Shown piece after piece: positions 16,583 through 24,227 of a stretch of DNA of 64,000 nt. Under the pieces are notes generated by a model. It was given only the letters and a program-made list of their open reading frames with translations, ran no database searches and was not told where the DNA came from. Position 1 is the stretch's first letter, and each line of letters opens with the position of its first letter. Location: positions 1-64,000 of the forward strand of contig NZ_BHYK01000021.1 of assembly GCF_003865095.1 (NCBI RefSeq), written 5' to 3'. The position numbers and the translations under genes were made by a program. Source of the DNA: Clostridium tagluense. Lineage in GTDB: Bacteria > Bacillota > Clostridia > Clostridiales > Clostridiaceae.

Positions 16583-17107
16583 ATAGCTAAAGTAAAAAGT
16601 TCACATAGTAATAGGGGACTAGATTTTGAAGATATAATAAAAAAGAAAGCAGATGCATATAAAAAAGACGGCAGAGCATACATATATAAAATACCAACAG
16701 AATTTTCAATAATTAGGAATGGTGCAAGAATAGTAAGTGCTTTCCCTAAACAAAAATCAATTTGTGATTTTATAGGCACACTACAGTGTGGTCAAGCCAT
16801 CACAGTTGAAGCCAAAAGCGTAGCTAGTAGTGTAACATCCTTTCCTTTTGCAAACATTGGAGACCATCAATTTGAGTTCTTTAAAGTATGGGAGCAATGT
16901 GGTGGATTAGGATATTATTTGATATGGTTTAAGGAAATTGATAAATGCTATCTTATAACAAGTGAAAAAATGCAAGAAACTAAAGATACAATAGGTAGGA
17001 AAAGCATCCCTTTAGCATGGTTTAGTGATATTGGTAATGCTACAGAGGTTATTGATTTTGAATTTATTGAACATATAGAAAAGAATTATAAAAAAAGGGT
17101 GTCATAA
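16583..17107 (+). CDS. recU: RecU-type Holliday junction resolvase, AUA start
   Basis: 174 codons open from 16571 to 17107. The protein begins AKVKSSHSNRGLDFEDII (RecU: SNRGM.LE), then ICDFIG, TVEAKS, and SFPFANIGDHQFEFF, the metal-binding and core motifs of Gram-positive RecU. It resolves branched DNA late in replication. No ATG, GTG or TTG lies between the upstream in-frame stop (16568-16570) and the conserved N-terminus; an ATA at 16583 sits 8 nt after a perfect AGGAGG, so AUA appears to be the start codon. The next in-frame TTG (16918) would remove the nuclease core. Confidence 0.8.
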   Translation: MAKVKSSHSNRGLDFEDIIKKKADAYKKDGRAYIYKIPTEFSIIRNGARIVSAFPKQKSICDFIGTLQCGQAITVEAKSVASSVTSFPFANIGDHQFEFFKVWEQCGGLGYYLIWFKEIDKCYLITSEKMQETKDTIGRKSIPLAWFSDIGNATEVIDFEFIEHIEKNYKKRVS

Positions 17108-17108
17108 T

Positions 17109-17393
17109 ATGAAAAAATCAGATTTAAAAACAGGCATGTGGTTAGAACTTAGGGATGGGACATTTGGAATGGTATTGTTGGGAACAAATAATGGAGATAT
17201 ACTAAGTGGTCAAGCTTGGTTTCCTTTAGCAAGCTTTAATGAAAATTTAACTCATATAGAGGCTCAAAGCAAGGATGCTATAAAAATTTATCAACCCTTA
17301 ACTAATCATTCATTTTTGTGTTTAGATTATAAGAATGAAATAAATATTCGTTATAATTTAGAAAAAATTTGGACTAGGGTTATAGAACAATAA
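17109..17393 (+). CDS. small beta-rich protein (94 aa)
   Basis: Begins KKSDLKTGMWLELRDGTFGMVL, a start shared by many small proteins of Firmicute phages (LKTGM.VE.R.G..Y.VL) whose role is unknown. Two bases after the RecU stop, with ribosome signal AAAGGGTG inside the recU end, so it is probably translated with it. Confidence 0.6.
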   Translation: MKKSDLKTGMWLELRDGTFGMVLLGTNNGDILSGQAWFPLASFNENLTHIEAQSKDAIKIYQPLTNHSFLCLDYKNEINIRYNLEKIWTRVIEQ

Positions 17394-17421
17394 AAAATAA
17401 TTATAAAAAGGGGATTAAATT

Positions 17422-17694
17422 ATGTTTAAAAAGAAAAAGATAAAATTATCATTTAACACAGTTTCAGCTATTATGGGGTCATTATTAATTGTAGGGGGTA
17501 TTTTGCTAGGCATTTATGTCGGTGTGGTGGTAATGTTTATAGGTGGTATAGTTCAAATTATAGATGCGGTAAAAGCTACACCTATGATTCCGATGGATAT
17601 AGCAATAGGAATAGCTAAAATAGTATTATGTGAATTAGGAGCAATTATAGCAGGTGTATTTATATTAATGGGTGGGATATTCTTGGCATCATAA
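17422..17694 (+). CDS. small membrane protein with three helices (90 aa)
   Basis: Basic start (MFKKKKIK) then three hydrophobic segments at about 14-33, 35-50 and 65-89, Gly-rich. No holin-type partner is next to it. It is preceded by an AATTATAAAA motif at 17399 and an AAGGGG site. Could be a holin, an antiholin or an exclusion protein; nothing decides between these. Confidence 0.6.
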   Translation: MFKKKKIKLSFNTVSAIMGSLLIVGGILLGIYVGVVVMFIGGIVQIIDAVKATPMIPMDIAIGIAKIVLCELGAIIAGVFILMGGIFLAS

Positions 17695-17701
17695 ATTTAT
17701 A

Positions 17702-17718
17702 AGGGGCTGACAACCCCT
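17702..17718 (+). terminator. short GC hairpin after membrane-protein gene
   Basis: AGGGG / CCCCT stem with a 7-nt loop (CTGACAA) just after the stop codon. There is no U tract behind it, so termination would be weak at best; it may mark an mRNA 3' end. Confidence 0.35.
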
Positions 17719-17722
17719 ATGT

Positions 17723-17761
17723 TAGAAAGAAGTTATCTGTATCATTGGTAACTTGTTTCTA
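17723..17761 (+). other. long leader hairpin
   Basis: Arms 17723-17737 and 17747-17761 pair over 15 positions with one G-G mismatch and one G-U pair, loop of 9 nt. It lies 45 nt upstream of the gene at 17806 and has no U tract. It could be an RNase III site, a protein-binding leader or a stability element. Structure is read from complementarity only. Confidence 0.45.
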
Positions 17762-17805
17762 GGATAGATAATATTCTAAGATTTCAATATAAAGGAGCTT
17801 ATTAA

Positions 17806-18198
17806 ATGAAAAAATTATATAAATTTTATAGCAGTTGTAATACCAGTGGCTCAGTAGAAGGAATATTCATAGCAGATGAAAAAATAATTAAGTCAGCTAT
17901 TGGGTGTAATGTGTGGTTTGGAGAACTACTGGGTAAGAATAGTAACATCTATGGCACTTTAGAAAAAGAGGATTTAACCATAATAAACGTGTCTGATATT
18001 ACAATCAATGAAATGGAAGAAGTTTTGGGAACAAATATCAGTGGCTATAATCCATTAGATTACATAACATATATTTGTAGCAGATGTGCAAAAAAGTTTT
18101 CTGTTAAAGAAGCTACTTTTTATATGAACAAAGAAGGAAATATCATATGTCATGAATGTTTAACTGATGGAGAAAAAGATATATTTGAAGAAATCTAA
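17806..18198 (+). CDS. protein with C-terminal zinc finger (130 aa)
   Basis: N-terminal ~85 residues are an unassigned alpha/beta domain; the C-terminus has CSRCAKKF ... CHECL, two CxxC knuckles 23 residues apart. Ribosome site AAAGGAG. It has a 107-nt leader with a long hairpin, unusual in this tightly packed region. Confidence 0.55.
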   Translation: MKKLYKFYSSCNTSGSVEGIFIADEKIIKSAIGCNVWFGELLGKNSNIYGTLEKEDLTIINVSDITINEMEEVLGTNISGYNPLDYITYICSRCAKKFSVKEATFYMNKEGNIICHECLTDGEKDIFEEI

Positions 18199-18214
18199 AT
18201 TACTTATTAAAAAC

Positions 18215-18255
18215 AATTATAAAATGTTGACAGCAATAAGAATTCATGCTATACT
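18215..18255 (+). promoter_or_regulatory. sigma-A promoter with AATTATAAAA box
   Basis: Box 18215-18224, TTGACA 18227-18232, 17-bp spacer, extended -10 TGC-TATACT (18250-18255). It leads to the 37-residue gene at 18304. Confidence 0.8.
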
Positions 18256-18303
18256 AGTAAATGTCGGAAGGATACAAAATAAAAAAGTTGAGAGGAGAAA
18301 TTA

Positions 18304-18417
18304 ATGGATGATGAAGAGAAACTGGTAATTGTAAAAGATTTTCTTAAAAAAGCAGAGGATAGCGGTGTTATATTTGATGATGATTTAGAACAATTTGCAG
18401 AATGGTTATATGAATAG
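18304..18417 (+). CDS. acidic micro-protein (37 aa)
   Basis: Short reading frame with its own strong promoter and a GAGGAG ribosome site, encoding a very acidic helical peptide (starts MDDEEKLVIVKDFLKK; 13 Asp/Glu of 37). It stands alone between two promoters, which argues that it is real. Candidate host-protein inhibitor or DNA mimic; no family recognised. Confidence 0.55.
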   Translation: MDDEEKLVIVKDFLKKAEDSGVIFDDDLEQFAEWLYE

Positions 18418-18434
18418 TTTTAAACATAAAGAGT

Positions 18435-18477
18435 AATTATAAAACGACTTGACATAAAACACAAATTATGATATGAT
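18435..18477 (+). promoter_or_regulatory. sigma-A promoter upstream of the replication genes
   Basis: Box 18435-18444, TTGACA 18449-18454, 17-bp spacer, extended -10 TGA-TATGAT (18472-18477). It drives the 26-codon frame at 18500 and then the SSB/ATPase/helicase cluster. Confidence 0.75.
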
Positions 18478-18499
18478 AATAGAGTAAGGAGTGGTCAGA

Positions 18500-18580
18500 A
18501 TGAAAGGTACTAAACCAATTGCACGGGCAAGAAGCCCCACTTCAATAAGAAACAAATCAAAAAATATTTTAAACTATTAA
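18500..18580 (+). CDS. basic leader micro-ORF (26 aa)
   Basis: ATG behind AAGGAG, 16-20 nt after the predicted transcription start. Encodes a Lys/Arg/Ser-rich peptide (MKGTKPIARARSPTSIRNK...). A GGGC-AAGAA-GCCC hairpin lies inside it. It may be a leader peptide for the replication operon or a small functional peptide; short length keeps confidence modest. Confidence 0.4.
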   Translation: MKGTKPIARARSPTSIRNKSKNILNY

Positions 18581-18623
18581 TAAAACATAAAAATAAAACA
18601 ATAAGAGGAGAATGATTATACAT

Positions 18624-19865
18624 ATGGCTGAAAAATTATTTAAGAATGGTAGATTTGATTTTATAGGGGAATTAACTCAGGGTAAGGAAATACTTAGTGT
18701 GAAGAAATTATCTGATGCAAGTAAATGGTCAAGAACAAAGTTAAACATTGGGGTTAAGGATGATAGTAATGCTCAATTTGTAACTATGGAATACATACAT
18801 ACAGACACAGTAAAAACTTGTAAATTACTAGGTAAAGATGGAGAAATGTTTGATATCAACTTGGCAGATACTAATTTACCAAGCACTTTTGAAAAGACCT
18901 CTGATTTTGTAAAAATAATTATTGACTTAGAAACAGATTTTGATAAGAAGAAAGAATATACTAAGTTAATTTATAAGAAACATGCTCATGAGTTTAAAAA
19001 AGCAGAAGATAAAACACCCGAGGATGAAGTGGCAATTAAAGACTATGATGAACAAATTAGAGCAGTAGCTACAAACAGAGTTGAATTTTGTCATATTAAA
19101 GATGCAATAACATTCCTAAATCAAGCATTACCTCTATTCAAAGGTTATAAGATTAGAGCAACTGGTAATATAAAATCTAATTACTATGATGGAAAGAATA
19201 ACCTTCAATATGTACCAAATTACATAGAAATAGTACCTGTTAGTTACGAGAACCAATTAAAAGCTTACTTAGATATCTTTTACGAAAAAGATTCTATTGA
19301 TGATGATAAAAAAATGAAGAAATTCATTGTTAATGGATATGTTGGGGATAGAGTTAAAAGAGCAGATAAATTATATCCTCTAACTGTAGTAATTGATTAC
19401 ACTAATGTGGATGAAGAGATTCCCGAGCACGTAATGTTGTTAGACTTTATGAAAGACACCTTCAAGATAACAGATAAAAAACAAATGCATAAAATGGGTG
19501 TAGAAATTAATATTATTAACGGTAGTGAAAAATTAGAGTTTGATGAAAGCAAGTTAACAGACCAACAAAAACTAGCAATTACATTTGGAAAAAATAAATT
19601 AAGTGACTTCGCTCCAAAAGGAAATATATACGGAGATAGAATAACTGAACTAAGAGTTTCTAACGGTGATTTAAAGAATTATCCAAATGGTTCAGTGGAA
19701 GTATTTAAAGCAATAGATATTACAGATTACTTAGTTGCAGATGATTCAGATAAAAAGGCAGATACAACTAAAAAGGCAGATGCCGTAAAAGATGACGATA
19801 CTGAAAAACCTGTAGAGTTGACAGAACAAGAAATATTAATGAAAAAATTATTTAATTCAAAATAG
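18624..19865 (+). CDS. single-stranded DNA-binding-like protein (413 aa)
   Basis: Large phage-type protein beginning MAEKLFKNGRFDFIGEL, with a mixed beta domain and an acidic, Lys/Asp-rich flexible tail ending in LTEQEILMKKLFNSK. Position directly ahead of a Sak4-like ATPase, helicase, primase and polymerase, plus the acidic tail, fit an SSB role: coating ssDNA and recruiting partners through the C-terminus. No standard OB-fold motif can be proved by eye. Start taken at the ATG in CATATGG; an ATG four codons upstream is too close to the GAGGAG site. The same GATTATACATATGG leader precedes the next gene. Confidence 0.6.
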   Translation: MAEKLFKNGRFDFIGELTQGKEILSVKKLSDASKWSRTKLNIGVKDDSNAQFVTMEYIHTDTVKTCKLLGKDGEMFDINLADTNLPSTFEKTSDFVKIIIDLETDFDKKKEYTKLIYKKHAHEFKKAEDKTPEDEVAIKDYDEQIRAVATNRVEFCHIKDAITFLNQALPLFKGYKIRATGNIKSNYYDGKNNLQYVPNYIEIVPVSYENQLKAYLDIFYEKDSIDDDKKMKKFIVNGYVGDRVKRADKLYPLTVVIDYTNVDEEIPEHVMLLDFMKDTFKITDKKQMHKMGVEINIINGSEKLEFDESKLTDQQKLAITFGKNKLSDFAPKGNIYGDRITELRVSNGDLKNYPNGSVEVFKAIDITDYLVADDSDKKADTTKKADAVKDDDTEKPVELTEQEILMKKLFNSK

Positions 19866-19885
19866 GGGGTAATCCCCCTTCCCTA
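19865..19885 (+). terminator. GC hairpin after SSB-like gene
   Basis: GGGGG-TAAT-CCCCC stem overlapping the stop codon region, followed by TTCCCTATA. Strong short stem but a poor U tract; partial terminator or mRNA 3' stabiliser. Confidence 0.4.
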
Positions 19886-19939
19886 TACATAATAAATAAA
19901 TATAAAATAATTTAAATTTGAAGGAGATTGATTATACAT

Positions 19940-21097
19940 ATGGGTAGAAGACAAATTGGTGAAATTAGACAAGTAAGTGCAAAATTTGAGGATTATAGCT
20001 ATTTGATGAATGGTATTGGTGGAATAGGAAAAACAACTGCCGTAGTTGAAATGGGTCAGAAATTATTTGGTATATATGGATATTTGCACTTAACAATTGG
20101 GAAAGAACCAAAACCCGAACATATAGGTAATCTATGGTCTGATGTTGCAGAGACTTGGGAAGATGTAGAGGAAATTATAGACCAACTTTGTGATGATAAA
20201 GATAAGGGCTTTACAGACGGTAAATTCGACTATAGCAAGTTAAAAATGGTTGGAATTGATAGTACAGATGAAATATTTAGATTAGCAGAAGCAAGAGTAG
20301 TTGAAATGAATAATAAAAAGGTAAAAGACCCAAGTGATAAGGTAGACACAATTAAAAGGTGTTTTGGGGGGTATCAAGCAGGAGAAAACAAAACAGTTGA
20401 AATGGTAGTAGATACAGTTTTTAAATTAAGAGAACATGGAATTTGCCCATTCTTTATAGGACATACAAAATCAAAAAATAAGGTAGACCAAATGACTGAT
20501 GTAGAATTTGAACAAATCACTTCTAACTTAGATAATAAATACTATACGGCACTTAAAGATAAAGTAAGTATGGTAATGTGTGCTTATACAGTAAGGGAAA
20601 TGACAGACTTAGAGACAATGAAAGATGCATTTACAAAGAAAAATAAACAGGTTGGTAAAATTGCATCGGAAAAAAGGGTAATAGCTTTTAGAGATGAAGA
20701 GTTTGCAATAGATTTAAAATCTCATTTAAAATACATAGTTGATAAATGTGAATTCACCAGTGATAATATAATTGCTGAAATACAACTTGCTATTGGTAAG
20801 CAAATAGGAATTTATCCTGTACTTGACGGAACTGAGCCTTCTCCTGTGGTAGAAACTAAGAAAGATAGCAAGAAGGTAGAAAAGAAAGTTGAAGAGATAA
20901 AGGAGAAAATAATTAAAAAGCCTATTGATGAAAGTAAATTAAAGAAAGAAAAACTAGCTATGATTACATCTAACTTAAGTAAATTAGATATGAGTAAGCT
21001 TCAAGCTATCATGGCAGAATACACAATTATAAACTTTGAAGACCCTGCAACAATAGCAATGGATGCATTAGACAAAATAATAGCTTTAATAAAATAA
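19940..21097 (+). CDS. Sak4-like / AAA_24 RecA-fold ATPase
   Basis: 385 aa. Walker A at residues 25-33 (GIGGIGKTT), Walker B-like MVGIDSTDEIF around 105, and the FFIGHTKSK segment typical of phage AAA_24 ATPases (Sak4 group), which anneal or handle ssDNA during phage recombination with an SSB partner encoded next door, as here. After ~270 residues there is a Lys/Glu-rich linker and a short C-terminal helical domain. Start chosen at ATG in CATATGGG; ribosome site GAAGGAG. Family call is good; the recombination role is inferred from known relatives. Confidence 0.75.
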   Translation: MGRRQIGEIRQVSAKFEDYSYLMNGIGGIGKTTAVVEMGQKLFGIYGYLHLTIGKEPKPEHIGNLWSDVAETWEDVEEIIDQLCDDKDKGFTDGKFDYSKLKMVGIDSTDEIFRLAEARVVEMNNKKVKDPSDKVDTIKRCFGGYQAGENKTVEMVVDTVFKLREHGICPFFIGHTKSKNKVDQMTDVEFEQITSNLDNKYYTALKDKVSMVMCAYTVREMTDLETMKDAFTKKNKQVGKIASEKRVIAFRDEEFAIDLKSHLKYIVDKCEFTSDNIIAEIQLAIGKQIGIYPVLDGTEPSPVVETKKDSKKVEKKVEEIKEKIIKKPIDESKLKKEKLAMITSNLSKLDMSKLQAIMAEYTIINFEDPATIAMDALDKIIALIK

Positions 21098-21105
21098 TAC
21101 TTTAA

Positions 21106-21140
21106 GGGGTGAGGGTTATATCCCTTACCTCTATTTTTAT
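21106..21140 (+). terminator. intrinsic terminator after Sak4-like gene
   Basis: A 10-bp stem (21106-21115 with 21122-21131, two G-U pairs, 6-nt loop) is followed by TATTTTTAT. Good intrinsic terminator, probably leaky, since the next replication gene starts 17 nt later and lacks an obvious promoter. Confidence 0.65.
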
Positions 21141-21156
21141 AAAGGAGAATGATATC

Positions 21157-21675
21157 ATGGCAAGAGCTTGTAAATGTAAAGTGTGCAGAGCAGATTTAAA
21201 GACAGATAATGCATATAAAGTTTCTAATGGTAAAATAAATAGCTATTACTGTACGAAAGAAGAATATGACAGTAATATCAAAGAATTACAAGACCAAGAA
21301 AAATGCTTTCAAACAGTTTCAAAAATACTTAATGAACCATTTACTATTCCAATGATGAAAAATGAAATAAATAAAATACATAAATATTATAGTTTTATTG
21401 TTATAGAAAGGACATTCTTGGATTTTGAAGATAAAATAAACTGGTGCTTAAATAATAAACAAATGAAGTCGGAATATGCTAAAACAAAATACATAGTTAC
21501 AATAATTGCAAATAATATTAATAGTGTTCAAAATAAATATAAACAAGAGCAAAAGGATATGGCTAAATTATTTGAAAAATCAAAAATAGACATTGTTGAT
21601 GTTGACATTATGAATATTCATGAAGAACAAAAATTAAAGACGAAAAGACCCGATATCAGCGACTTTTTAGATTAA
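21157..21675 (+). CDS. protein with N-terminal zinc finger (172 aa)
   Basis: Start at ATG nine bases after AAAGGAG. Begins MARACKCKVCRADL, with a further Cys in YYCTKEEY, a plausible FCS/MYM-like zinc knuckle. The rest is helical and ends in an acidic IHEEQ...DFLD tail. It lies between the recombination ATPase and the helicase, suggesting an accessory replication factor (for example a helicase loader), but no loader motif was found. Confidence 0.55.
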   Translation: MARACKCKVCRADLKTDNAYKVSNGKINSYYCTKEEYDSNIKELQDQEKCFQTVSKILNEPFTIPMMKNEINKIHKYYSFIVIERTFLDFEDKINWCLNNKQMKSEYAKTKYIVTIIANNINSVQNKYKQEQKDMAKLFEKSKIDIVDVDIMNIHEEQKLKTKRPDISDFLD

Positions 21676-21690
21676 TGGAGGGAAATACAT

Positions 21691-23136
21691 ATGCATAACT
21701 TAAATGATAAAATTAAAAGAGCAGAGGGTATGTTATCGGGATTAATACTCAAAGACCCCAGTTTGTTAGAAGATTATTCTATAAATAAAGTATTGTTAAG
21801 TGAAGATGCTCTATTTTACATAGGTATGACAGAGAGGTTAGTAGCTAAAGGTATAGAAGTTATTGATGAAGTATCCTTTAGCACAGAAATTGAGGCATTA
21901 GGATTACTAGATAAATATACAACAATGGGTGGATATAATACCATAAAAGAATTATCAAACATAGTTGACATTAGGAATGCCGATTCTATCTTTGATGAAT
22001 GGACTAAATGGAATTTAATAAAGAGATATAAAGAAAAAGGAATCTTAGATATTGATTTACATTGGGATAAAATATTAAAAATGAATAGCAGTCAAATAGT
22101 AGATTACATAGAATATCAAATCAGTGACATAGATATAAATATTTGTACGGACATAGAATTTGAAGATTTAGACTTAACAGATGCAGAAATAGACGATATC
22201 CTTAGCGGTGAAAATATGGGAATAAACTATGGAAAACACTGTCCAAAACTAAATTATTTAACTATGGGATTACCAAAAGGTGATTTGACAATGTTTAGTT
22301 CTTATACTAATGGGGGTAAAAGTTCCTTTGCAATGGCAAATATAATAATTCCTATTGCCGAACAAAAAATAAAAACTTGTATTGTAGCAAATGAGCAAAG
22401 GTCAATGGTTTATAAAATGCTCCTACAAACATATGTAATAACTGAAAGATTAGATTACTGGAAATTAACAAGGAAAAAGTTCAAAGCAGGAACTTGGAGT
22501 GATGAAGATAGAGAAATGGTGGAGAAAGCTAGAAAGATTATAAAAGAAGAATACTCTCCATATATTAAATTTGTTAAACTCTATGATTATGATATGGGAA
22601 AGGTAAAAAAAGTAGTGAAAAAATTATCTAAAACAGGGTTAGAAGTCCTATTGTATGACACAATGAAATATTCGGGTGAGGGAGATGCTAATACTTGGAT
22701 GTCTCTTATTCAAGATTCTAAAGATATATTCCAAATATGTTCTAAAAACAATATTGCAGGAGTAATCACATTTCAGCTATCCCCGTCATTAAAAAATAAA
22801 ATACGAATCATTGATAATGAATGCTTAAGTAATGGTAAGCAAGTAGCAGAAGTATTTTCTGAAATGATTGGTTTTAGAGATTTATGGGATGATGAATATG
22901 AGGGAGAGCCATGTGATATAAAACCTTATAGATTAAAAAAAGATTCTCATGGAAAATTCACAAGTGAAAAAGAAATGGTCACATTAAATAAAGATAAAAA
23001 ATATAAAATATTCTTCCACTTCAAAACAAGAAATGATGAAGTAGGAACTGCAATAATATATGAATTTATCGGATATGCAAATAAGTGGAATGAAATAGCT
23101 ACATGTTCTACTGTTTCAAGTAAAAATCGCTTTTAG
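21691..23136 (+). CDS. dnaB: DnaB-family replicative helicase
   Basis: 481 aa. The N-terminal ~130 residues form the small helical DnaB domain (AEGMLSGLILKDPSLLEDYS). The RecA-like motor follows, with Walker A around YTNGGKSS (Lys210), TCIVANEQ (H1a with catalytic Glu), VLLYDTMKYSGEGD (Walker B) and VITFQLS. It unwinds DNA at the fork as a hexamer and works with the primase encoded next. Atypical in the Walker A (SSYTNGGKSS instead of G.P..GKT) but consistent with phage DnaB. Ribosome site GGAGGG. Confidence 0.85.
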   Translation: MHNLNDKIKRAEGMLSGLILKDPSLLEDYSINKVLLSEDALFYIGMTERLVAKGIEVIDEVSFSTEIEALGLLDKYTTMGGYNTIKELSNIVDIRNADSIFDEWTKWNLIKRYKEKGILDIDLHWDKILKMNSSQIVDYIEYQISDIDINICTDIEFEDLDLTDAEIDDILSGENMGINYGKHCPKLNYLTMGLPKGDLTMFSSYTNGGKSSFAMANIIIPIAEQKIKTCIVANEQRSMVYKMLLQTYVITERLDYWKLTRKKFKAGTWSDEDREMVEKARKIIKEEYSPYIKFVKLYDYDMGKVKKVVKKLSKTGLEVLLYDTMKYSGEGDANTWMSLIQDSKDIFQICSKNNIAGVITFQLSPSLKNKIRIIDNECLSNGKQVAEVFSEMIGFRDLWDDEYEGEPCDIKPYRLKKDSHGKFTSEKEMVTLNKDKKYKIFFHFKTRNDEVGTAIIYEFIGYANKWNEIATCSTVSSKNRF

Positions 23137-23156
23137 GATAGGAGAATAGGAATCCT

Positions 23157-24191
23157 ATGATAGTAAAAATTAAAGAGGCATTATACAACCAAGAAGATAA
23201 GCTAAAAAGCATACTAGAAGACATTGGGTGTCAAAACATACATAATATATCAGATATTGAAATTAGATTTGGCATGGATGATGAAGGAACAGGTAGTGGA
23301 AATAAGTTAAGAATAGATACCTTAAGTTATAGAAGTTTTAGTAGAGATGGCTTTGGAGATATTTTAACTTTAGTTGCAGATGTTAAAGGAATCGAACTAG
23401 GTGAATCAATTAAATGGTTGGCTAACAAATTGAATATAAAAAAAGGTTATACGGACACAACAAATATAAAATTACCTTTTGATGGATTCTTTAAAGGCTT
23501 TGGCAAAGCAAAAGAAGTTGATGAAACTCCTCCACCTGTATATAGTGAAATAATTTTAGAGGAGTACCTTAGATATGGTGTAAGCAACTTATTTATACAA
23601 GATGGTATTAGTGCTATTACACAAGAAGCATTCACTATAGGTTATGATATTGTGTCAAACCGAATAACTATTGTTTGGCGAAATGAAATTGGTGAAATTA
23701 TTGGAATTATGGGTAGAAAAAATAGAATAGAAATAAAGAAAAAAGAACTTAAATATTTGCCTGTTATAGATTTTAGAAAGTCATGTACTTTATTCGGGCT
23801 ATATGAAAACTATAAATACATATTAGAGAAAAGTATTATTATAATTGTAGAAAGTGAAAAGTCTGTGTTGAAAGGCAGAGAATTGGGGTTTTATAATGTT
23901 GTAGCCCTAGGGGGGAATAATATTTCACCTAGACAAGCTAAATTAATTAAATCTATGGGTTGCAATGTAATAGTAGCTTTAGATGAAGGAATGCCATTAA
24001 GCCATGCCACGGAACAAGCTTATAAAGTTCAAGTAAATAATGTATTCTTTTCTAATGAAGTGAATGTAGTAGATATGTGTATGTCTTCTAATCCATATAT
24101 TACACAAGAGAAAGTGTCAATGTTGGATTTAGATAGAATTACAATAGATAAAATAATGGTAGAGCATTTAATATATATTGACCCATTATAA
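23157..24191 (+). CDS. DnaG-like primase with degenerate motifs
   Basis: 344 aa. Residues ~35-75 follow the DnaG zinc-domain layout (RIDTLSYRSFSRDGFGDIL, cf. CFGCG.GGD) but have no zinc-binding Cys. A Toprim fold follows at ~222: IIIVESEKSVLKGREL with the catalytic Glu, then VVALGG and VIVALDEGM where DxD would be expected; only one Asp is kept. It lacks the C-terminal helicase-binding domain. Placed between helicase and RecJ, it is the likely primase, but with unusual active-site and zinc regions. Short overlap-free spacing and operon position support function. Confidence 0.7.
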   Translation: MIVKIKEALYNQEDKLKSILEDIGCQNIHNISDIEIRFGMDDEGTGSGNKLRIDTLSYRSFSRDGFGDILTLVADVKGIELGESIKWLANKLNIKKGYTDTTNIKLPFDGFFKGFGKAKEVDETPPPVYSEIILEEYLRYGVSNLFIQDGISAITQEAFTIGYDIVSNRITIVWRNEIGEIIGIMGRKNRIEIKKKELKYLPVIDFRKSCTLFGLYENYKYILEKSIIIIVESEKSVLKGRELGFYNVVALGGNNISPRQAKLIKSMGCNVIVALDEGMPLSHATEQAYKVQVNNVFFSNEVNVVDMCMSSNPYITQEKVSMLDLDRITIDKIMVEHLIYIDPL

Positions 24192-24227
24192 ATAATTATA
24201 AAATGATTAAGATAAGGAGTGCATTAA

